A DNA stretch of 64,000 bases from Microvirgula aerodenitrificans DSM 15089 (GTDB lineage: Bacteria; Pseudomonadota; Gammaproteobacteria; Burkholderiales; Aquaspirillaceae): contig NZ_JHVK01000004.1 of the NCBI RefSeq assembly GCF_000620105.1, positions 186,001 through 250,000 of the forward strand. The letters run 5' to 3'. This document shows positions 7,457 to 17,243 of this stretch, piece by piece. The notes beneath the pieces are model-generated. The model worked only from the letters and a program-made list of their open reading frames with translations. It was not told the origin of the DNA and ran no database searches. Each line of letters opens with the position of its first letter. Position 1 is the stretch's first letter. Made by a program: the position numbers and the translations under genes.

Positions 7457-8573
7457 GATTCAGGTATCCGAGAACGCGCACGCGCTCCGCGCCGAGCCCG
7501 AGGCTCGCGGCCAGTGCCGACGCCGGTGAGGACAGGCCGGCCGGGTCCAGCGCCAGCACCAGCCGGCCCAGTGGCCGGCCCTGGATGCGTTCGATCCCGC
7601 CGTGCAGCAGCCGAACCCGCCGGCCGAGGGCGGCGGCGACGCGAGCCAGGTCAGGATCGTCGCCGCTGGCGCCATCCAGCCGGACATCGAGCAGCAGATC
7701 GTCATCGACGGCGGACGGCGTGGCAGTGATGCGATCGCGCAGGTCATCCGGCAGGTCGTGCGCCAGCGGGCGCAGCAGGGCGTCGGTGGCCTCCGCCTGC
7801 GGCGCGCCGAAGACGCGCCACACAGGCCCCAGCTCGACCACCCGGCCTTTTTCCAGCACCGCGACCCGGTCGCACACCTCGCGGATGACTTCCATTTCGT
7901 GGGTGATCAGCACCACGGTCAGCCCGAGCCGGCGGTTGATGTCGCGCAGCAGGGCCAGGATCGAGTGGGTGGTTTCCGGATCAAGCGCCGAGGTCGCCTC
8001 GTCGCACAGCAGGATGTCCGGGTCGTGGACCAGCGCGCGGGCAATGCCGACCCGCTGTTTCTGCCCGCCGGACAGCGTGGCCGGGTAGGCATCGCGCCTG
8101 GCGCTGAGGCCGACCAGTTCCAGCAGGCTGTCGACCCGCGCCGCGATATCGCGCTTCGGCACGCCGGCGATACGCAGCGGCAGGCCGATGTTCTCGGCCA
8201 CTGTGCCGGACGACAGCAGATTGAAATGCTGGAAGATCATGCCGATGCGCCGACGTGCCTGCGCCAGTGCATCCTCGCCCAGCGTGGCCAGGTCGACGCC
8301 ATTGACCAGCACCCGGCCGGACGTCGGCCGTTCCAGCTGGTTGATGGTCCGCACCAGCGTCGACTTGCCGGCACCGCTGCGGCCGATGATGCCGAAGATT
8401 TCGCCGGCATGAATGGTGAAGTCGATATCGTGCAGCGCGTCGACCGCACCGGCCGGCGTATCGAAGCGGCGGCCGACATGCTCGAACGCCACCCGTGCCG
8501 TCGAGGCGGCTTCGGCCTGTGCCGGCTGCAGCAGCGCATGCAGGTCCGGCGGCAGATCGGTCAGCGAAGTCAT
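7449..8573 (-). CDS. metN: Methionine-type ABC transporter ATP-binding protein
   Basis: A 374-residue ATPase. Walker A is GRSGAGKST (about residue 69), the Q-loop is in MIFQHFNLL, the signature is LSGGQKQRVGIARAL, Walker B is ILLCDEATSALD and the H-loop is ITHEM. The C-terminal part (about 295-374) corresponds to the NIL/ACT-like regulatory domain that in known MetN binds methionine and inhibits transport, although it is divergent here. The ATG at 8573 follows GGGAGACGTC. An N-terminal extension of about 28 residues precedes the usual start of the ATPase domain. It powers uptake together with the MetI-like and MetQ-like products of the same operon. Confidence 0.92.
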   Translation of the reverse strand: MTSLTDLPPDLHALLQPAQAEAASTARVAFEHVGRRFDTPAGAVDALHDIDFTIHAGEIFGIIGRSGAGKSTLVRTINQLERPTSGRVLVNGVDLATLGEDALAQARRRIGMIFQHFNLLSSGTVAENIGLPLRIAGVPKRDIAARVDSLLELVGLSARRDAYPATLSGGQKQRVGIARALVHDPDILLCDEATSALDPETTHSILALLRDINRRLGLTVVLITHEMEVIREVCDRVAVLEKGRVVELGPVWRVFGAPQAEATDALLRPLAHDLPDDLRDRITATPSAVDDDLLLDVRLDGASGDDPDLARVAAALGRRVRLLHGGIERIQGRPLGRLVLALDPAGLSSPASALAASLGLGAERVRVLGYLNHA

Positions 8574-8583
8574 GACGTCTCCC

Positions 8584-9408
8584 TTACCAGGCCGGTACGT
8601 ACAGCTTGCCGAACACCTGATCCAGCGACGCGCGCACGGCCTTCGAGTGCTGGTAGATGTCGATGAACTTGCGGATGCGCGGGTTGTTCGCATCCTTCGG
8701 CTGCACCACGAACTGCAGTGCGTACAGCTTGTTGTCGATGCCGTCGAACAGCAGTGCATTGTCCGGATTGCGGCCGGCAAGCTTCAGGAAGATCGGGTAG
8801 CCCTGGGCCAGGTCGACATCGTCGAGCGAGCGTGCCAGCTGGGTCGCTTCCAGCGCGATGATTTTCAGCTTCTTCGGATTGCTGACGATGTCCTGCACGC
8901 TGGCGTTGTAGCTGACGCCGGGCTTCAGCCGGATCAGGCCGGACTTCTGCAGCATCAGCAGCCCGCGGCCGCCGTTGACCGGGTCGCTGGCAATCGCCAC
9001 CGTGCCGCCGGTCGGGATCTGGCTGAACGATTTGTACTTGTTCGAGTACAGCCCGATCTGGGTCAGCGTGCCCGGGGCGATGGCGACCAGCCGGTAGCCG
9101 CCCTGTTTCTTCGCGTTTTCCAGGAACGGGATGTGCTGGAAATAGTTGACGTCGATATCACCGTTGGCGAGTGCGGCATTCGGGGTATTCCAGTCGTTGA
9201 ACTCGACCAGTTCGACCTCCAGCCCCTGTGCTTTGGCCTCGCGCGCCGCAATCCGCAGCGATTCGACCTGCGGCGTCGGCGTCACGCCGAGCCGGATCGG
9301 CGCGTCTTTCGCCTGTCCCGCCAGTGGCAGCATCAGGGTCAGCGCCAGTACGGCGCCCAGCCACGTCCGCGTCGGCGCGGCCCGGTTTCCTGCAGTTCTG
9401 CTGTTCAT
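8584..9408 (-). CDS. metQ: MetQ/NlpA-family substrate-binding protein
   Basis: A 274-residue periplasmic binding protein, first gene of the operon. A signal peptide (WLGAVLALTLMLPLAGQA, cut near residue 33) precedes the NlpA/MetQ fold: IRLGVTPTPQVESLRIA, FNDWNTPNAALANGDIDVNYFQH and a GGRGLLMLQKSGLI segment. Most MetQ proteins are lipoproteins, but there is no cysteine at the end of this signal sequence, so it is probably soluble in the periplasm. GGGAGT precedes the ATG. The ligand is either methionine or, given the downstream SfnB and DszA-like genes, another organosulfur compound. Confidence 0.88.
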   Translation of the reverse strand: MNSRTAGNRAAPTRTWLGAVLALTLMLPLAGQAKDAPIRLGVTPTPQVESLRIAAREAKAQGLEVELVEFNDWNTPNAALANGDIDVNYFQHIPFLENAKKQGGYRLVAIAPGTLTQIGLYSNKYKSFSQIPTGGTVAIASDPVNGGRGLLMLQKSGLIRLKPGVSYNASVQDIVSNPKKLKIIALEATQLARSLDDVDLAQGYPIFLKLAGRNPDNALLFDGIDNKLYALQFVVQPKDANNPRIRKFIDIYQHSKAVRASLDQVFGKLYVPAW

Positions 9409-9658
9409 GTAGCGACTCCCGCAAAGGCCTGTTCAGGGCCTGGCATCAGGTTGCCCGCCGGGTTTTCCGCCGGGTTCGCTATCGATGAAAGCAAGTTTTT
9501 TTATGTTTTTAAATACTGTTAGTCGGCTTGTTAATTTCTTTTGGTTATAAAAATACCGATGCAAATCGTTATATCGATAAAAGACCGTCGTCCTGAGCGC
9601 GCGCGGCGTGCATGGTAGACTCGCCAACCCAGTCTCCGTTGCCGTCAGCCGCCCCGCC
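9409..9658. promoter_or_regulatory. Divergent control region between metQ operon and metH
   Basis: This 250-base gap is strikingly AT-rich between about 9488 and 9590 compared with the surrounding coding DNA, as expected for back-to-back promoters. A plausible sigma70-type pair for metH is CTGAGC and TAGACT with a 17-base spacer, ending near 9620. No clear cobalamin or SAM riboswitch fold is visible; the leader before metH is only about 40 bases. A binding site for a sulfur-starvation regulator (CysB or Cbl type) is expected here but I cannot point to one. Confidence 0.4.
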
Positions 9659-12600
9659 ATGCCCGATAGATCCGCCCGCCTGTCCGCCCTGCTTGCCGAA
9701 CGCATCCTGATTCTCGACGGCGGCATGGGCACCATGATCCAGCGCCACCAGCTGGAGGAAGCCGACTATCGTGGCGAGCGCTTTGCCGACTGGCCCAGCG
9801 ACGTAAAAGGCAACAACGACCTGCTGGTGCTGACGCGCCCGGACGTGATCGGCGGCATTCACCAGGCCTATCTCGATGCCGGCGCCGACATTATCGAGAC
9901 CAACACTTTCAATGCGACGTCGATCGCCATGGCCGATTACGGCATGGAAGCGCTGGTCCACGAGATGAACCGCAGTGCGGCAGTGCTGGTACGCGGGCTG
10001 TGCGATGCCGAAACGGCACGCAATCCGGCCAGACCGCGCTTTGTCGCCGGCGTGCTCGGCCCGACCAACCGCACCTGCAGCATCAGCCCGGACGTCAACG
10101 ATCCCGGCTACCGCAATGTGAGTTTCGACGAGCTGGTGGTGGCCTACACCGAGGCCATCGATGGCCTGGTAGCCGGCGGCGCCGACCTGCTGCTGGTCGA
10201 AACCATCTTCGATACGCTGAATGCCAAGGCGGCGGTGTTCGCCATCCGCCGCTATTTCGACGCCCGCCCGACGCTCGAACGGCTGCCGGTAATGATCTCC
10301 GGCACCATTACCGACCAGAGCGGCCGCACACTGACCGGCCAGACCACCGAGGCGTTCTACAACAGCCTGCGCCACGCCAGCCCGCTGAGCATGGGCCTGA
10401 ACTGTGCGCTGGGCCCGGACCTGCTGCGGCCGTATGTCGAGGAGCTGTCGCGGATCAACGAAAGCTTCGTGTCGGTCCATGCGAACGCCGGTCTGCCGAA
10501 TGCATTCGGCGGCTACGATCTGGAACCGTCCGACATGGCGACGTCGGTGCGCGAATGGGCCGAGTCCGGGCTGATCAATATCGTCGGCGGCTGTTGCGGC
10601 ACCACCCCTGACCACATTGCCGCCATGGCGCGCGCGGTCGACGGCCTGCCGCCGCGGCAGCGGCCCGTCATCGAGCCGAAATGCCGGCTGTCCGGTCTGG
10701 AACCGTTCAATATCGGCGACCGCGACCTGTTCGTGAACGTGGGCGAACGCACCAACGTCACCGGCTCCAGGGCCTTTGCCCGGCTGATCCTGGCCGGTGA
10801 CTACCCGACGGCGCTCGATGTGGCGCGCCAGCAGGTAGCAAACGGCGCCCAGGTCATCGACATCAATATGGACGAGGGCATGCTCGATGCGCATGCCGCC
10901 ATGGTCCGCTTCCTGAACCTGATCGCCGCCGAGCCGGACATCGCCCGCGTGCCGATCATGATCGACTCGTCGAAGTGGGACGTGATCGAGGCCGGGCTGA
11001 AGTGCATCCAGGGCAAGGGCATCGTCAACTCGATCTCGATGAAGGAAGGCCGCGACAAGTTCGTCGAGCAGGCACGCCTGCTGCGCGCCTATGGCGCAGC
11101 GGTCATCGTCATGGCCTTCGACGAGAGCGGTCAGGCCGACACCTATGCGCGCAAGGTCGAGATCTGCGCCGAAAGTTACCGCATCCTGGTCGACGAGGTC
11201 GGTTTCCCGGCCGAGGACATCATCTTCGACCCGAACGTGTTCGCCGTTGCCACCGGCATCGAGGAACACGCGCGCTACGGTCTCGATTTCATCGAGGCCA
11301 CCGGCTGGATCAAGCAGAACCTGCCGCATGCCAAGATTTCCGGCGGCGTGTCCAATGTGTCGTTCTCGTTCCGTGGCAACAACAAGGTGCGCGAGGCGAT
11401 CCACGCCGTGTTCCTGTACCACGCCATCCAGCGCGGCATGACCATGGGCATCGTCAATGCCGGGGCGCTGGAGGTCTACGACGAGGTCGACCCGGCCCTG
11501 CGCGAACGCATCGAGGACGTCGTGCTGATGCGCACGCCGAAGGACGGCGGCGACGCGACCGAGCACCTGATCACCCTGGCGGAGAAATTCCGGGGCGACG
11601 CGAAGGAAGCCAGGGGCGAGGACCTGAGCTGGCGTGAATGGCCGGTCGCCAAACGACTGGAGCACGCGCTGGTCAAGGGCATCACCACCTTTATTGTCGA
11701 GGATACCGAACAGGTCCGGCTGACCTGCGAGCGCCCGATCCATGTGATCGAGGGCCCGCTGATGGACGGCATGAACGTGGTCGGCGACCTGTTCGGCGCC
11801 GGCAAGATGTTCCTGCCGCAGGTGGTGAAGTCGGCCCGGGTCATGAAGGCCGCGGTCGCCCACCTCGAACCGTTCATCGAAGAAGAAAAGATCCGCATGG
11901 GGCTGGCCGACGCGCCGGCCAAGGGCGTGATCATCATGGCCACGGTCAAGGGCGACGTCCACGATATCGGCAAGAACATCGTCGGCGTGGTCCTGCGCTG
12001 CAACAACTATCAGGTCATCGACCTCGGCGTGATGGTGCCGTGCCAGAAGATTCTCGACGCCGCCATCGAACACAGGGCCGACATCATCGGCCTGTCCGGC
12101 CTGATTACGCCGTCGCTGGAGGAAATGAGCCACGTCGCCAGGGAAATGCAGCGCCAGGGTTTCAGCCTGCCGCTGCTGATCGGCGGCGCGACCACGTCCA
12201 AGGTGCATACGGCGGTGAAGATCGCCCCGCACTACGCGCATCCGGTCATCTACGTCGCCGACGCCAGCCGCGCGGTCGGCGTGTGCTCGAACCTGCTGTC
12301 GGACACGCTGTGCGAACCGTTCGTGGCCGAAATCGCCGCCGAATACCAGCGCGCCCGCGACGGCCACGCCAACCGCCGCGAAGGCCGGCTGGCCTCGATC
12401 GCCGCCGCGCGCGCCAACGATTACAAGCTCGACCTCGCCCACTACACGCCACCGAAGCCGGCCTGGCTCGGCGTGCGCGAATTCCGCCACTATCCGCTGG
12501 CGGAGATCGCCGGCCATATCGACTGGACGCCGTTCTTCCAGAGCTGGGAGCTGGCCGGCCGTTATCCGCGCATTCTCAGTGACGAGATCGTCGGTGAATC

Positions 12601-13369
12601 GGCGCGCGCGCTGTTCGCCGATGCCCAGGCGATGCTGAAGGAGATCATCGCCGGCGACTGGCTGACCGCCAATGCCGTGATCGGCCTGTTCCCGGCCAAC
12701 CGCGTCGATCACGATGATATCGCGCTGTATCACCCGGACACGGGCGAACGCCTGCTGACCTGGCACGGACTGCGCCAGCAGATGCCGCGCAACGACGTGA
12801 AACCGAACTGGTGCCTGTCCGACTTCGTCGCCGACAAGGCCAGCGGCGTCACCGACTATGTCGGCGCGTTTGCCGTGACCGCCGGCCTGGGCATCGACGA
12901 GCACGTGCGCCGTTTCGAGGAAGCCGGCGACGACTACTCGGCCATTCTGCTGAAGGCGCTGGCCGACCGCTTTGCCGAAGCGTTCGCCGAGCTGATGCAC
13001 GAGCGGGTGCGCCGCGAGTTCTGGGGCTATGCCGCCGACGAACAGTTGAGCAATGAAGCGCTGATCGACGAGCAGTACCGCGGCATCCGCCCGGCGCCAG
13101 GCTATCCGGCCTGCCCGGACCATACGGTCAAGACCGCGCTGTTCGACCTGCTCGATGCACGCGCCATCGGCATGGACCTGACCGATGGCTATGCAATGAC
13201 GCCGGCGGCAGCGGTCAGCGGCTTCTATCTGAGTCATCCGGACAGCCAGTATTTCGGCGTCGGCAAGCTCGGGCGTGATCAGGTGGAAAGTTATGCCGCC
13301 CGCCGCGGCGTCACGCTGCAGCAGGCCGAACGCGACCTGGCGCCGAACCTCGGCTACGACCCGGAGTAA
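9659..13369 (+). CDS. metH: Cobalamin-dependent methionine synthase
   Basis: A 1236-residue one-piece enzyme (E. coli MetH is 1227) that transfers the methyl group of 5-methyltetrahydrofolate to homocysteine through methylcobalamin. Domains in order: homocysteine-binding (about 1-330; [11 protein letters not shown] at the start and zinc cysteines in [11 protein letters not shown] near 310), pterin-binding (about 350-610; [11 protein letters not shown]), cap plus cobalamin-binding (about 640-890; [11 protein letters not shown] near 765 with the cobalt-ligating His) and the SAM-dependent reactivation domain (about 920-1236; [13 protein letters not shown] near 1144). The ATG at 9659 aligns with the family start (then about 12 residues to ERILILDGG); an upstream in-frame ATG at 9608 would add 17 atypical residues. 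It converges with, and overlaps by 16 bases, the regulator gene on the other strand. Confidence 0.97.
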   Translation: MPDRSARLSALLAERILILDGGMGTMIQRHQLEEADYRGERFADWPSDVKGNNDLLVLTRPDVIGGIHQAYLDAGADIIETNTFNATSIAMADYGMEALVHEMNRSAAVLVRGLCDAETARNPARPRFVAGVLGPTNRTCSISPDVNDPGYRNVSFDELVVAYTEAIDGLVAGGADLLLVETIFDTLNAKAAVFAIRRYFDARPTLERLPVMISGTITDQSGRTLTGQTTEAFYNSLRHASPLSMGLNCALGPDLLRPYVEELSRINESFVSVHANAGLPNAFGGYDLEPSDMATSVREWAESGLINIVGGCCGTTPDHIAAMARAVDGLPPRQRPVIEPKCRLSGLEPFNIGDRDLFVNVGERTNVTGSRAFARLILAGDYPTALDVARQQVANGAQVIDINMDEGMLDAHAAMVRFLNLIAAEPDIARVPIMIDSSKWDVIEAGLKCIQGKGIVNSISMKEGRDKFVEQARLLRAYGAAVIVMAFDESGQADTYARKVEICAESYRILVDEVGFPAEDIIFDPNVFAVATGIEEHARYGLDFIEATGWIKQNLPHAKISGGVSNVSFSFRGNNKVREAIHAVFLYHAIQRGMTMGIVNAGALEVYDEVDPALRERIEDVVLMRTPKDGGDATEHLITLAEKFRGDAKEARGEDLSWREWPVAKRLEHALVKGITTFIVEDTEQVRLTCERPIHVIEGPLMDGMNVVGDLFGAGKMFLPQVVKSARVMKAAVAHLEPFIEEEKIRMGLADAPAKGVIIMATVKGDVHDIGKNIVGVVLRCNNYQVIDLGVMVPCQKILDAAIEHRADIIGLSGLITPSLEEMSHVAREMQRQGFSLPLLIGGATTSKVHTAVKIAPHYAHPVIYVADASRAVGVCSNLLSDTLCEPFVAEIAAEYQRARDGHANRREGRLASIAAARANDYKLDLAHYTPPKPAWLGVREFRHYPLAEIAGHIDWTPFFQSWELAGRYPRILSDEIVGESARALFADAQAMLKEIIAGDWLTANAVIGLFPANRVDHDDIALYHPDTGERLLTWHGLRQQMPRNDVKPNWCLSDFVADKASGVTDYVGAFAVTAGLGIDEHVRRFEEAGDDYSAILLKALADRFAEAFAELMHERVRREFWGYAADEQLSNEALIDEQYRGIRPAPGYPACPDHTVKTALFDLLDARAIGMDLTDGYAMTPAAAVSGFYLSHPDSQYFGVGKLGRDQVESYAARRGVTLQQAERDLAPNLGYDPE

Positions 13370-13938
13370 GGGACCGGCGGGGCAGCGACGATCACGTTCT
13401 TGCTGAAACGCACCGTCTCCGTCCCCTCGTTCCGGTAGCTGTAGTCGATGTCGGAATGAAAGGTCAGCGACTGGCCGGCCGCCAGTCGCCAGACCCGCTC
13501 GCCCTGCTGCAGCACCAGCTCGCCATCGGTCACCCAGACCATTTCGTGGCTGCCCGGCGCATCGGCCTCGGCGTCATAGCGATCGCCCGGCGCCACCCGC
13601 CAGACCCACAGTTCGACCGTCTGCCCGTTGTGGGTCAGGCTCTCCATCAGGATGCCCTTGCTGTCTGGCAGGGCGCCCTGCCAGACCTGCAGCGGCGCGG
13701 CCCGTGGCGGACCCTCGCCGTCCGCCGGCCGCACCAGCTCGGCAAAGCTCAGGCCGAGTGCGGCCGCCAGCCGGTCCAGCGTTGCCAGGCTGACATTGCT
13801 GTCGCCGGTCTCGATGCCGACCAGCATGCGCCGGCTGACGCTGGCGGCACCAGCCAGCCGCTCCTGGCTCCAGCCGCGCAGACGGCGGGCATGGCGAACA
13901 TTGCGGGACACATTGGCGAGCACGGAGTCGGTATTCAT
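13354..13938 (-). CDS. XRE-family regulator with C-terminal cupin domain
   Basis: A 194-residue DNA-binding protein: an N-terminal helix-turn-helix (about 8-62; [23 protein letters not shown] split over the motif, then LDRLAAALG) and a C-terminal cupin-2 barrel (about 100-190; [17 protein letters not shown] and [17 protein letters not shown]). Such proteins sense small ligands through the cupin and regulate adjacent transporter or catabolic genes. It is divergent from an EamA exporter gene, with two palindromes between them, so it very probably controls that exporter and itself (inference). The ATG at 13938 is placed at the start of the helix-turn-helix domain with family-like spacing. Its 3' end overlaps the end of metH. 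Confidence 0.85.
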   Translation of the reverse strand: MNTDSVLANVSRNVRHARRLRGWSQERLAGAASVSRRMLVGIETGDSNVSLATLDRLAAALGLSFAELVRPADGEGPPRAAPLQVWQGALPDSKGILMESLTHNGQTVELWVWRVAPGDRYDAEADAPGSHEMVWVTDGELVLQQGERVWRLAAGQSLTFHSDIDYSYRNEGTETVRFSKNVIVAAPPVPYSGS

Positions 13939-13950
13939 CGGCCGGATTGT

Positions 13951-13990
13951 GCAATATATTGCGCCGCAGAACAAATGCGCAGTATATTGC
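13951..13990. promoter_or_regulatory. Twin palindromic operators between regulator and EamA gene
   Basis: GCAATATATTGC (13951-13962) is a perfect 12-bp palindrome, and GCAGTATATTGC (13979-13990) differs from it by one base. Their centres are 28 bp apart, and together they form a larger inverted repeat, GCAATATATTGCGC facing GCGCAGTATATTGC. They start 13 bases from the regulator ATG and end 34 bases from the exporter ATG. A dimeric XRE protein binding both sites on nearly the same DNA face is the simple reading. Confidence 0.7.
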
Positions 13991-14023
13991 CCAGTCCTGT
14001 TGTCAGACAAACGCCCACTACCG

Positions 14024-14917
14024 ATGACCGCCTCCAGCCCGGCCGCTCCGCTGGCCCCGCCCCGCTCCCTGCTGCCCGATGCCACCCTGGTCGGCATCAC
14101 CCTGCTGTGGGGCGGCACCTTCCTGACCGTGCAGACCGCACTGCAATGGTCCGGCCCGTTCGGTTTTGTTGCCCTGCGCTTCGGTGTCGCCGGGCTGGTG
14201 GCGCTGCTGCTGTCATGGCGGCTGCTCGGCGGGCTGACCCGCATCGAGCTGCGTTCCGGCATCCTGATCGGCAGCGTGCTGTTCCTCAGCTACAGCCTGC
14301 AGACCTCGGGGCTGAGCAGCATCACCAGCAGCAAATCCGCCTTTCTGACCGCGCTGTACGTGCCATTGGTACCGCTGATGCAATGGCTGCTGTTCAAGCG
14401 CTATCCGAGCCGCTGGTCCTGGGCCGGCATCGTCATCGCCTTCACCGGTCTGGCGCTGCTGTCCGATCCGAGCGGGCTCGATTTCGGTTTCGGACCGGGC
14501 GAATGGCTGACCCTGGCTGGCGCCGCCGTCATCGCGTTCGAGATCTGCCTGATCAGCCGTTATGCGAACGCCTGCGAACCGCGCCGGGTGGCGACGGTGC
14601 AGCTGCTGGTGGTGTCGCTGCTGGCGACCACCGGCATGCTGGTGTCCGGCGAACCGCTGCCGCAGCCGCATCCGGGCCTGATTGCCTGCGTCGCCGGCAT
14701 CGGGCTGGCCACCGCGCTGATCCAGGTGGCGATGAACTGGGCGCAGAAGACCGTGCCGGCCACCCGCGCCACCATCATCTATGCAATGGAACCGGTCTGG
14801 GCCGGCTGGATCGGCTGGCTGGCCGGCGAGACGCTGACACCGCTGGTGATCACCGGGGCGGCACTGGTGGTGGTCAGCGTGCTGATCAGCCAGTGGGGCG
14901 AGCGGCAGACCCAGTGA
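14024..14917 (+). CDS. EamA-family (DMT) transporter
   Basis: A 297-residue inner-membrane protein with two EamA repeats and ten predicted spans (for example LVGITLLWGGTFLTV, FVALRFGVAGLVALLL and a final LVITGAALVVVSVLIS). Drug/metabolite transporters of this type usually export amino acids or other metabolites with proton antiport. The motif WAQKTVPATRATIIYAMEPVWA in the second half is the usual conserved segment. Control by the divergent XRE-cupin protein is suggested by the intervening operators. The substrate cannot be read from sequence; the neighbouring metH gives no firm clue. Confidence 0.88.
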   Translation: MTASSPAAPLAPPRSLLPDATLVGITLLWGGTFLTVQTALQWSGPFGFVALRFGVAGLVALLLSWRLLGGLTRIELRSGILIGSVLFLSYSLQTSGLSSITSSKSAFLTALYVPLVPLMQWLLFKRYPSRWSWAGIVIAFTGLALLSDPSGLDFGFGPGEWLTLAGAAVIAFEICLISRYANACEPRRVATVQLLVVSLLATTGMLVSGEPLPQPHPGLIACVAGIGLATALIQVAMNWAQKTVPATRATIIYAMEPVWAGWIGWLAGETLTPLVITGAALVVVSVLISQWGERQTQ

Positions 14918-14969
14918 ACGGGATCCGGGCTATAGTCAGGATTATTCCATCCGACTAACGGAAACCGCC

Positions 14970-15908
14970 ATGCATGCAGTCAGCCCCAAACTCGTCCCGT
15001 GGCTTGCCGATCTGAACCAGCGCAACGCCGCGCTGATCGCCAATGGCTATCTGCCGACCGCAATCAGCGCGCGTGAAGGACTGGCCGGGATGACCTTCCT
15101 GCAGGTCCAGCCCGGCCCGCCGCTGGCCTGGGTCAATGACGAGCTGATTCCCGGTCCGGGCTACACCGTGCCGGTGCGCATCTATCACCCGGCACCGACC
15201 GAGGAACGCGCCGTGATCGTGTTCCTGCATGGCGGCGGCCATATGGCCGGTGGTGTCAGCGTCTACGATCCGGTCTGCCGCCGGCTGGCCGCCGCAACCG
15301 GCCAGGTGGTGGTCTCGGCCGAGTACCGGCTCGCGCCGGAAAACCCGTACCCGGCCGGCCTGAACGACGGCCACACCGTGGCGCGTGGTGTCTGGGCGGC
15401 ACTGGAACGGCGCCAGCTGCCGTACCGGCACGAGCTGACCCTGATCGGCGACTCGGGCGGCGGCGCGCTGTGCGCCAGCATCAGCACACTGGCGCAGTTC
15501 GATCCGGCACTGCGCATCAGCAACCAGGTACTGATCTATCCGAGCCTGGACTACACGCTGAGCCTGCCGTCGATACAGGAAAATGCCGAGGGATACCTGC
15601 TGCACAGCAGCCGGGTCAGCTGGTATTTCGACAACTATTTCCAGCACAGCGAGAACCGCCGCGACGCCTCGCCACTGCACGCGCCATTTATCGAGCGCCT
15701 GCCGCGCACGCTGATCGTCAGCGCCGGCTTCGACCCGCTGCGCGACGAAGCCATCGCCTACCAGGCGCGGCTGCAACAGGCCGGCATTGTCTGCGAACGG
15801 CTGCACTTCGACGACATGGTGCATGCGTTCCTGAACCTGGAGAACCTGGTCGCCGATGAATGCGCCGCCGTCTACCGGCGCATTGCCGGCTTCCTGCAGG
15901 GCGACTGA
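14970..15908 (+). CDS. Alpha/beta hydrolase, hormone-sensitive-lipase family esterase
   Basis: A 312-residue cytosolic esterase. The oxyanion-hole motif HGGG is at about residue 86, the nucleophile elbow GDSGGG at about 160, the catalytic Asp in FDPLRDE near 254 and the His in DMVHAF near 284. This is the full catalytic set of family IV (HSL) carboxylesterases, which hydrolyse short-chain esters. No signal peptide is seen. It follows the EamA gene by 52 bases and has its own TATAGT-like -10 candidate near 14931, so it may be transcribed separately. The natural substrate is unknown. Confidence 0.9.
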   Translation: MHAVSPKLVPWLADLNQRNAALIANGYLPTAISAREGLAGMTFLQVQPGPPLAWVNDELIPGPGYTVPVRIYHPAPTEERAVIVFLHGGGHMAGGVSVYDPVCRRLAAATGQVVVSAEYRLAPENPYPAGLNDGHTVARGVWAALERRQLPYRHELTLIGDSGGGALCASISTLAQFDPALRISNQVLIYPSLDYTLSLPSIQENAEGYLLHSSRVSWYFDNYFQHSENRRDASPLHAPFIERLPRTLIVSAGFDPLRDEAIAYQARLQQAGIVCERLHFDDMVHAFLNLENLVADECAAVYRRIAGFLQGD

Positions 15909-15914
15909 GCCCGC

Positions 15915-16403
15915 TCAGCCCTCGCGCACGGTCAGCCACACCCGCATGTCGAATTCCAGCTGGTGGTAGTCAGGCTCCATATGGCAGCACAGCTGGTAGA
16001 AGGCCTTGTTGTGGTCCTTCTCCTTCATGTGCGCCAGCTCGTGCACGACAATCATCTGCAGAAAGGCCGCTGGCGCATCACGAAACAGCGCGGCAATGCG
16101 GATTTCGTGCTTGGCCTTCAGCTTGCCGCCCTGGGTGCGCGACACGAAGGTATGGGTGCCCAGCGTGCCGCGCATCGGGTGCTGCTGGCTGTCGAACTGG
16201 ACCCGGGACAGCAGCGGCGCATTGCGCATATGGCGCTGGCGCAGCGCATCGACGTACTGGTACAGCGCCTTGTCGGTCTGCACCGCATGCCGGTCGGGGT
16301 GACGCTGCTCGATCCAGGCGCGCAGCTTGCCGCCATCACGCAGGTCGCGCACGCGCTCAAGCAGGGCCGGTGCATAGCCGGCCAGGTAGGGAAGATCGGA
16401 CAT
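15915..16403 (-). CDS. YgjP-like zinc metalloprotein
   Basis: A 162-residue protein of the YgjP (M48-like, DUF45) family. The zinc site is VVHELAHMKEKDH near residue 115-127, followed by the distal HMEPDYHQ segment. It lacks a signal peptide and membrane span, so it is cytosolic. Family members are described as putative metallopeptidases or a UTP pyrophosphatase; activity here is not established. It is shorter than typical YgjP (about 165-240), lacking part of the N-terminal beta sheet. The gene converges with the esterase gene with 6 bases between the stops. Confidence 0.8.
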   Translation of the reverse strand: MSDLPYLAGYAPALLERVRDLRDGGKLRAWIEQRHPDRHAVQTDKALYQYVDALRQRHMRNAPLLSRVQFDSQQHPMRGTLGTHTFVSRTQGGKLKAKHEIRIAALFRDAPAAFLQMIVVHELAHMKEKDHNKAFYQLCCHMEPDYHQLEFDMRVWLTVREG

Positions 16404-16481
16404 GGCGCGGATTGTACGGGCCGGTGACCGGTGTGTCTTGAGCATGCGCAGGCAAGGACCCGCCCGGCGCGGAGCCCGTGC

Positions 16482-17243
16482 TTACGGCTGAAGTCCGGGG
16501 GGCCATGGGCTGGAGCCGGGGGCGTTCGCCGGGATTTCGCCTTCGATCGTCATGCCGGACAGCCGGTAGCCGACCTGCAGTTCGGTAAGCAGGAATTCTG
16601 GCTGGGAGAGATCGTTTTCAAGCTTTTGCCGCAGCTGCATCATGTAAACGCGGAGGTAGTGGGGACGGTTGGTATACGGCGCGCCCCAGGTGTCGCGCAG
16701 AAGCTGCTTGTGGGTCAGCACTTTGCCATGCCCGCGTATCAGCGACGTCAGCAAGCGGAACTCGATGGGCGTCAGATGCACCGGTTTGCCATCGCGAATC
16801 ACTTCATGGGTGGCGAGATCGACCGCGACATTGCCGAACCGGATGCGCGACGAGGCCACATCGGTATTGGACACGACCTGCGAACGGCGCAACAGCGCGC
16901 GAATCCGCGCGACCAGCTCCGGCACGCCAAACGGTTTGACAAGATAGTCGTCCGCACCGGCATTGAGCGCCTCTACCTTTTCGTCTTCGCGCTCCCGGGC
17001 CGAAAGCACGAGGATGGGAGAAAAAACCCAGTTCCTCAACTCGCGGATCAGGTCCTTTCCGTCCCCGTCCGGAAGACCAAGGTCCACGATGATCAGATCG
17101 GGCCTGCGCGTCACGGCGTCCATCCGGGCCTGCGCCCCCGAGGGCACCTCGAAAACGCTCATTCCCTCCTGCTCCAGCGCAATCCGGACAAAGCGCCGGA
17201 TATTCGCTTCGTCCTCGACAATCAGTATCTTCGGCTTGCTCAT
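16482..17243 (-). CDS. kdpE: KdpE response regulator
   Basis: A 253-residue OmpR/PhoB-type regulator: receiver domain (about 1-120; acidic pair in IVEDEANIRRF, phospho-acceptor Asp in LIIVDLGLPDGDG, Lys in VKPFG) and a C-terminal winged helix (about 135-230; HLTPIEFRLLTSLIRGHGKV and the recognition segment RPHYLRVYMMQLRQKLE). It is phosphorylated by KdpD and activates the kdp promoter under K+ limitation. It overlaps kdpD by 4 bases (ATGA). About 20 residues of Pro-rich tail extend beyond the usual C-terminus, with no obvious function. Confidence 0.95.
   Translation of the reverse strand: MSKPKILIVEDEANIRRFVRIALEQEGMSVFEVPSGAQARMDAVTRRPDLIIVDLGLPDGDGKDLIRELRNWVFSPILVLSAREREDEKVEALNAGADDYLVKPFGVPELVARIRALLRRSQVVSNTDVASSRIRFGNVAVDLATHEVIRDGKPVHLTPIEFRLLTSLIRGHGKVLTHKQLLRDTWGAPYTNRPHYLRVYMMQLRQKLENDLSQPEFLLTELQVGYRLSGMTIEGEIPANAPGSSPWPPGLQP

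Noticed and set aside
9409-9658. Possible cobalamin or SAM riboswitch ahead of metH
   Set aside because: The leader is too short and no B12-box or SAM-type fold can be found on the plus strand.
9569-13237. Very long open frame on the minus strand opposite metH
   Set aside because: Its sequence is low-complexity and His/Arg/Gln-rich, as expected from the shadow frame of a GC-rich gene, and MetH on the other strand matches its family end to end.
13456-14958. Long plus-strand open frame across the XRE-cupin gene and EamA gene
   Set aside because: It runs through the divergent operator region and is out of frame with the exporter, whose ten-span EamA sequence is unambiguous.
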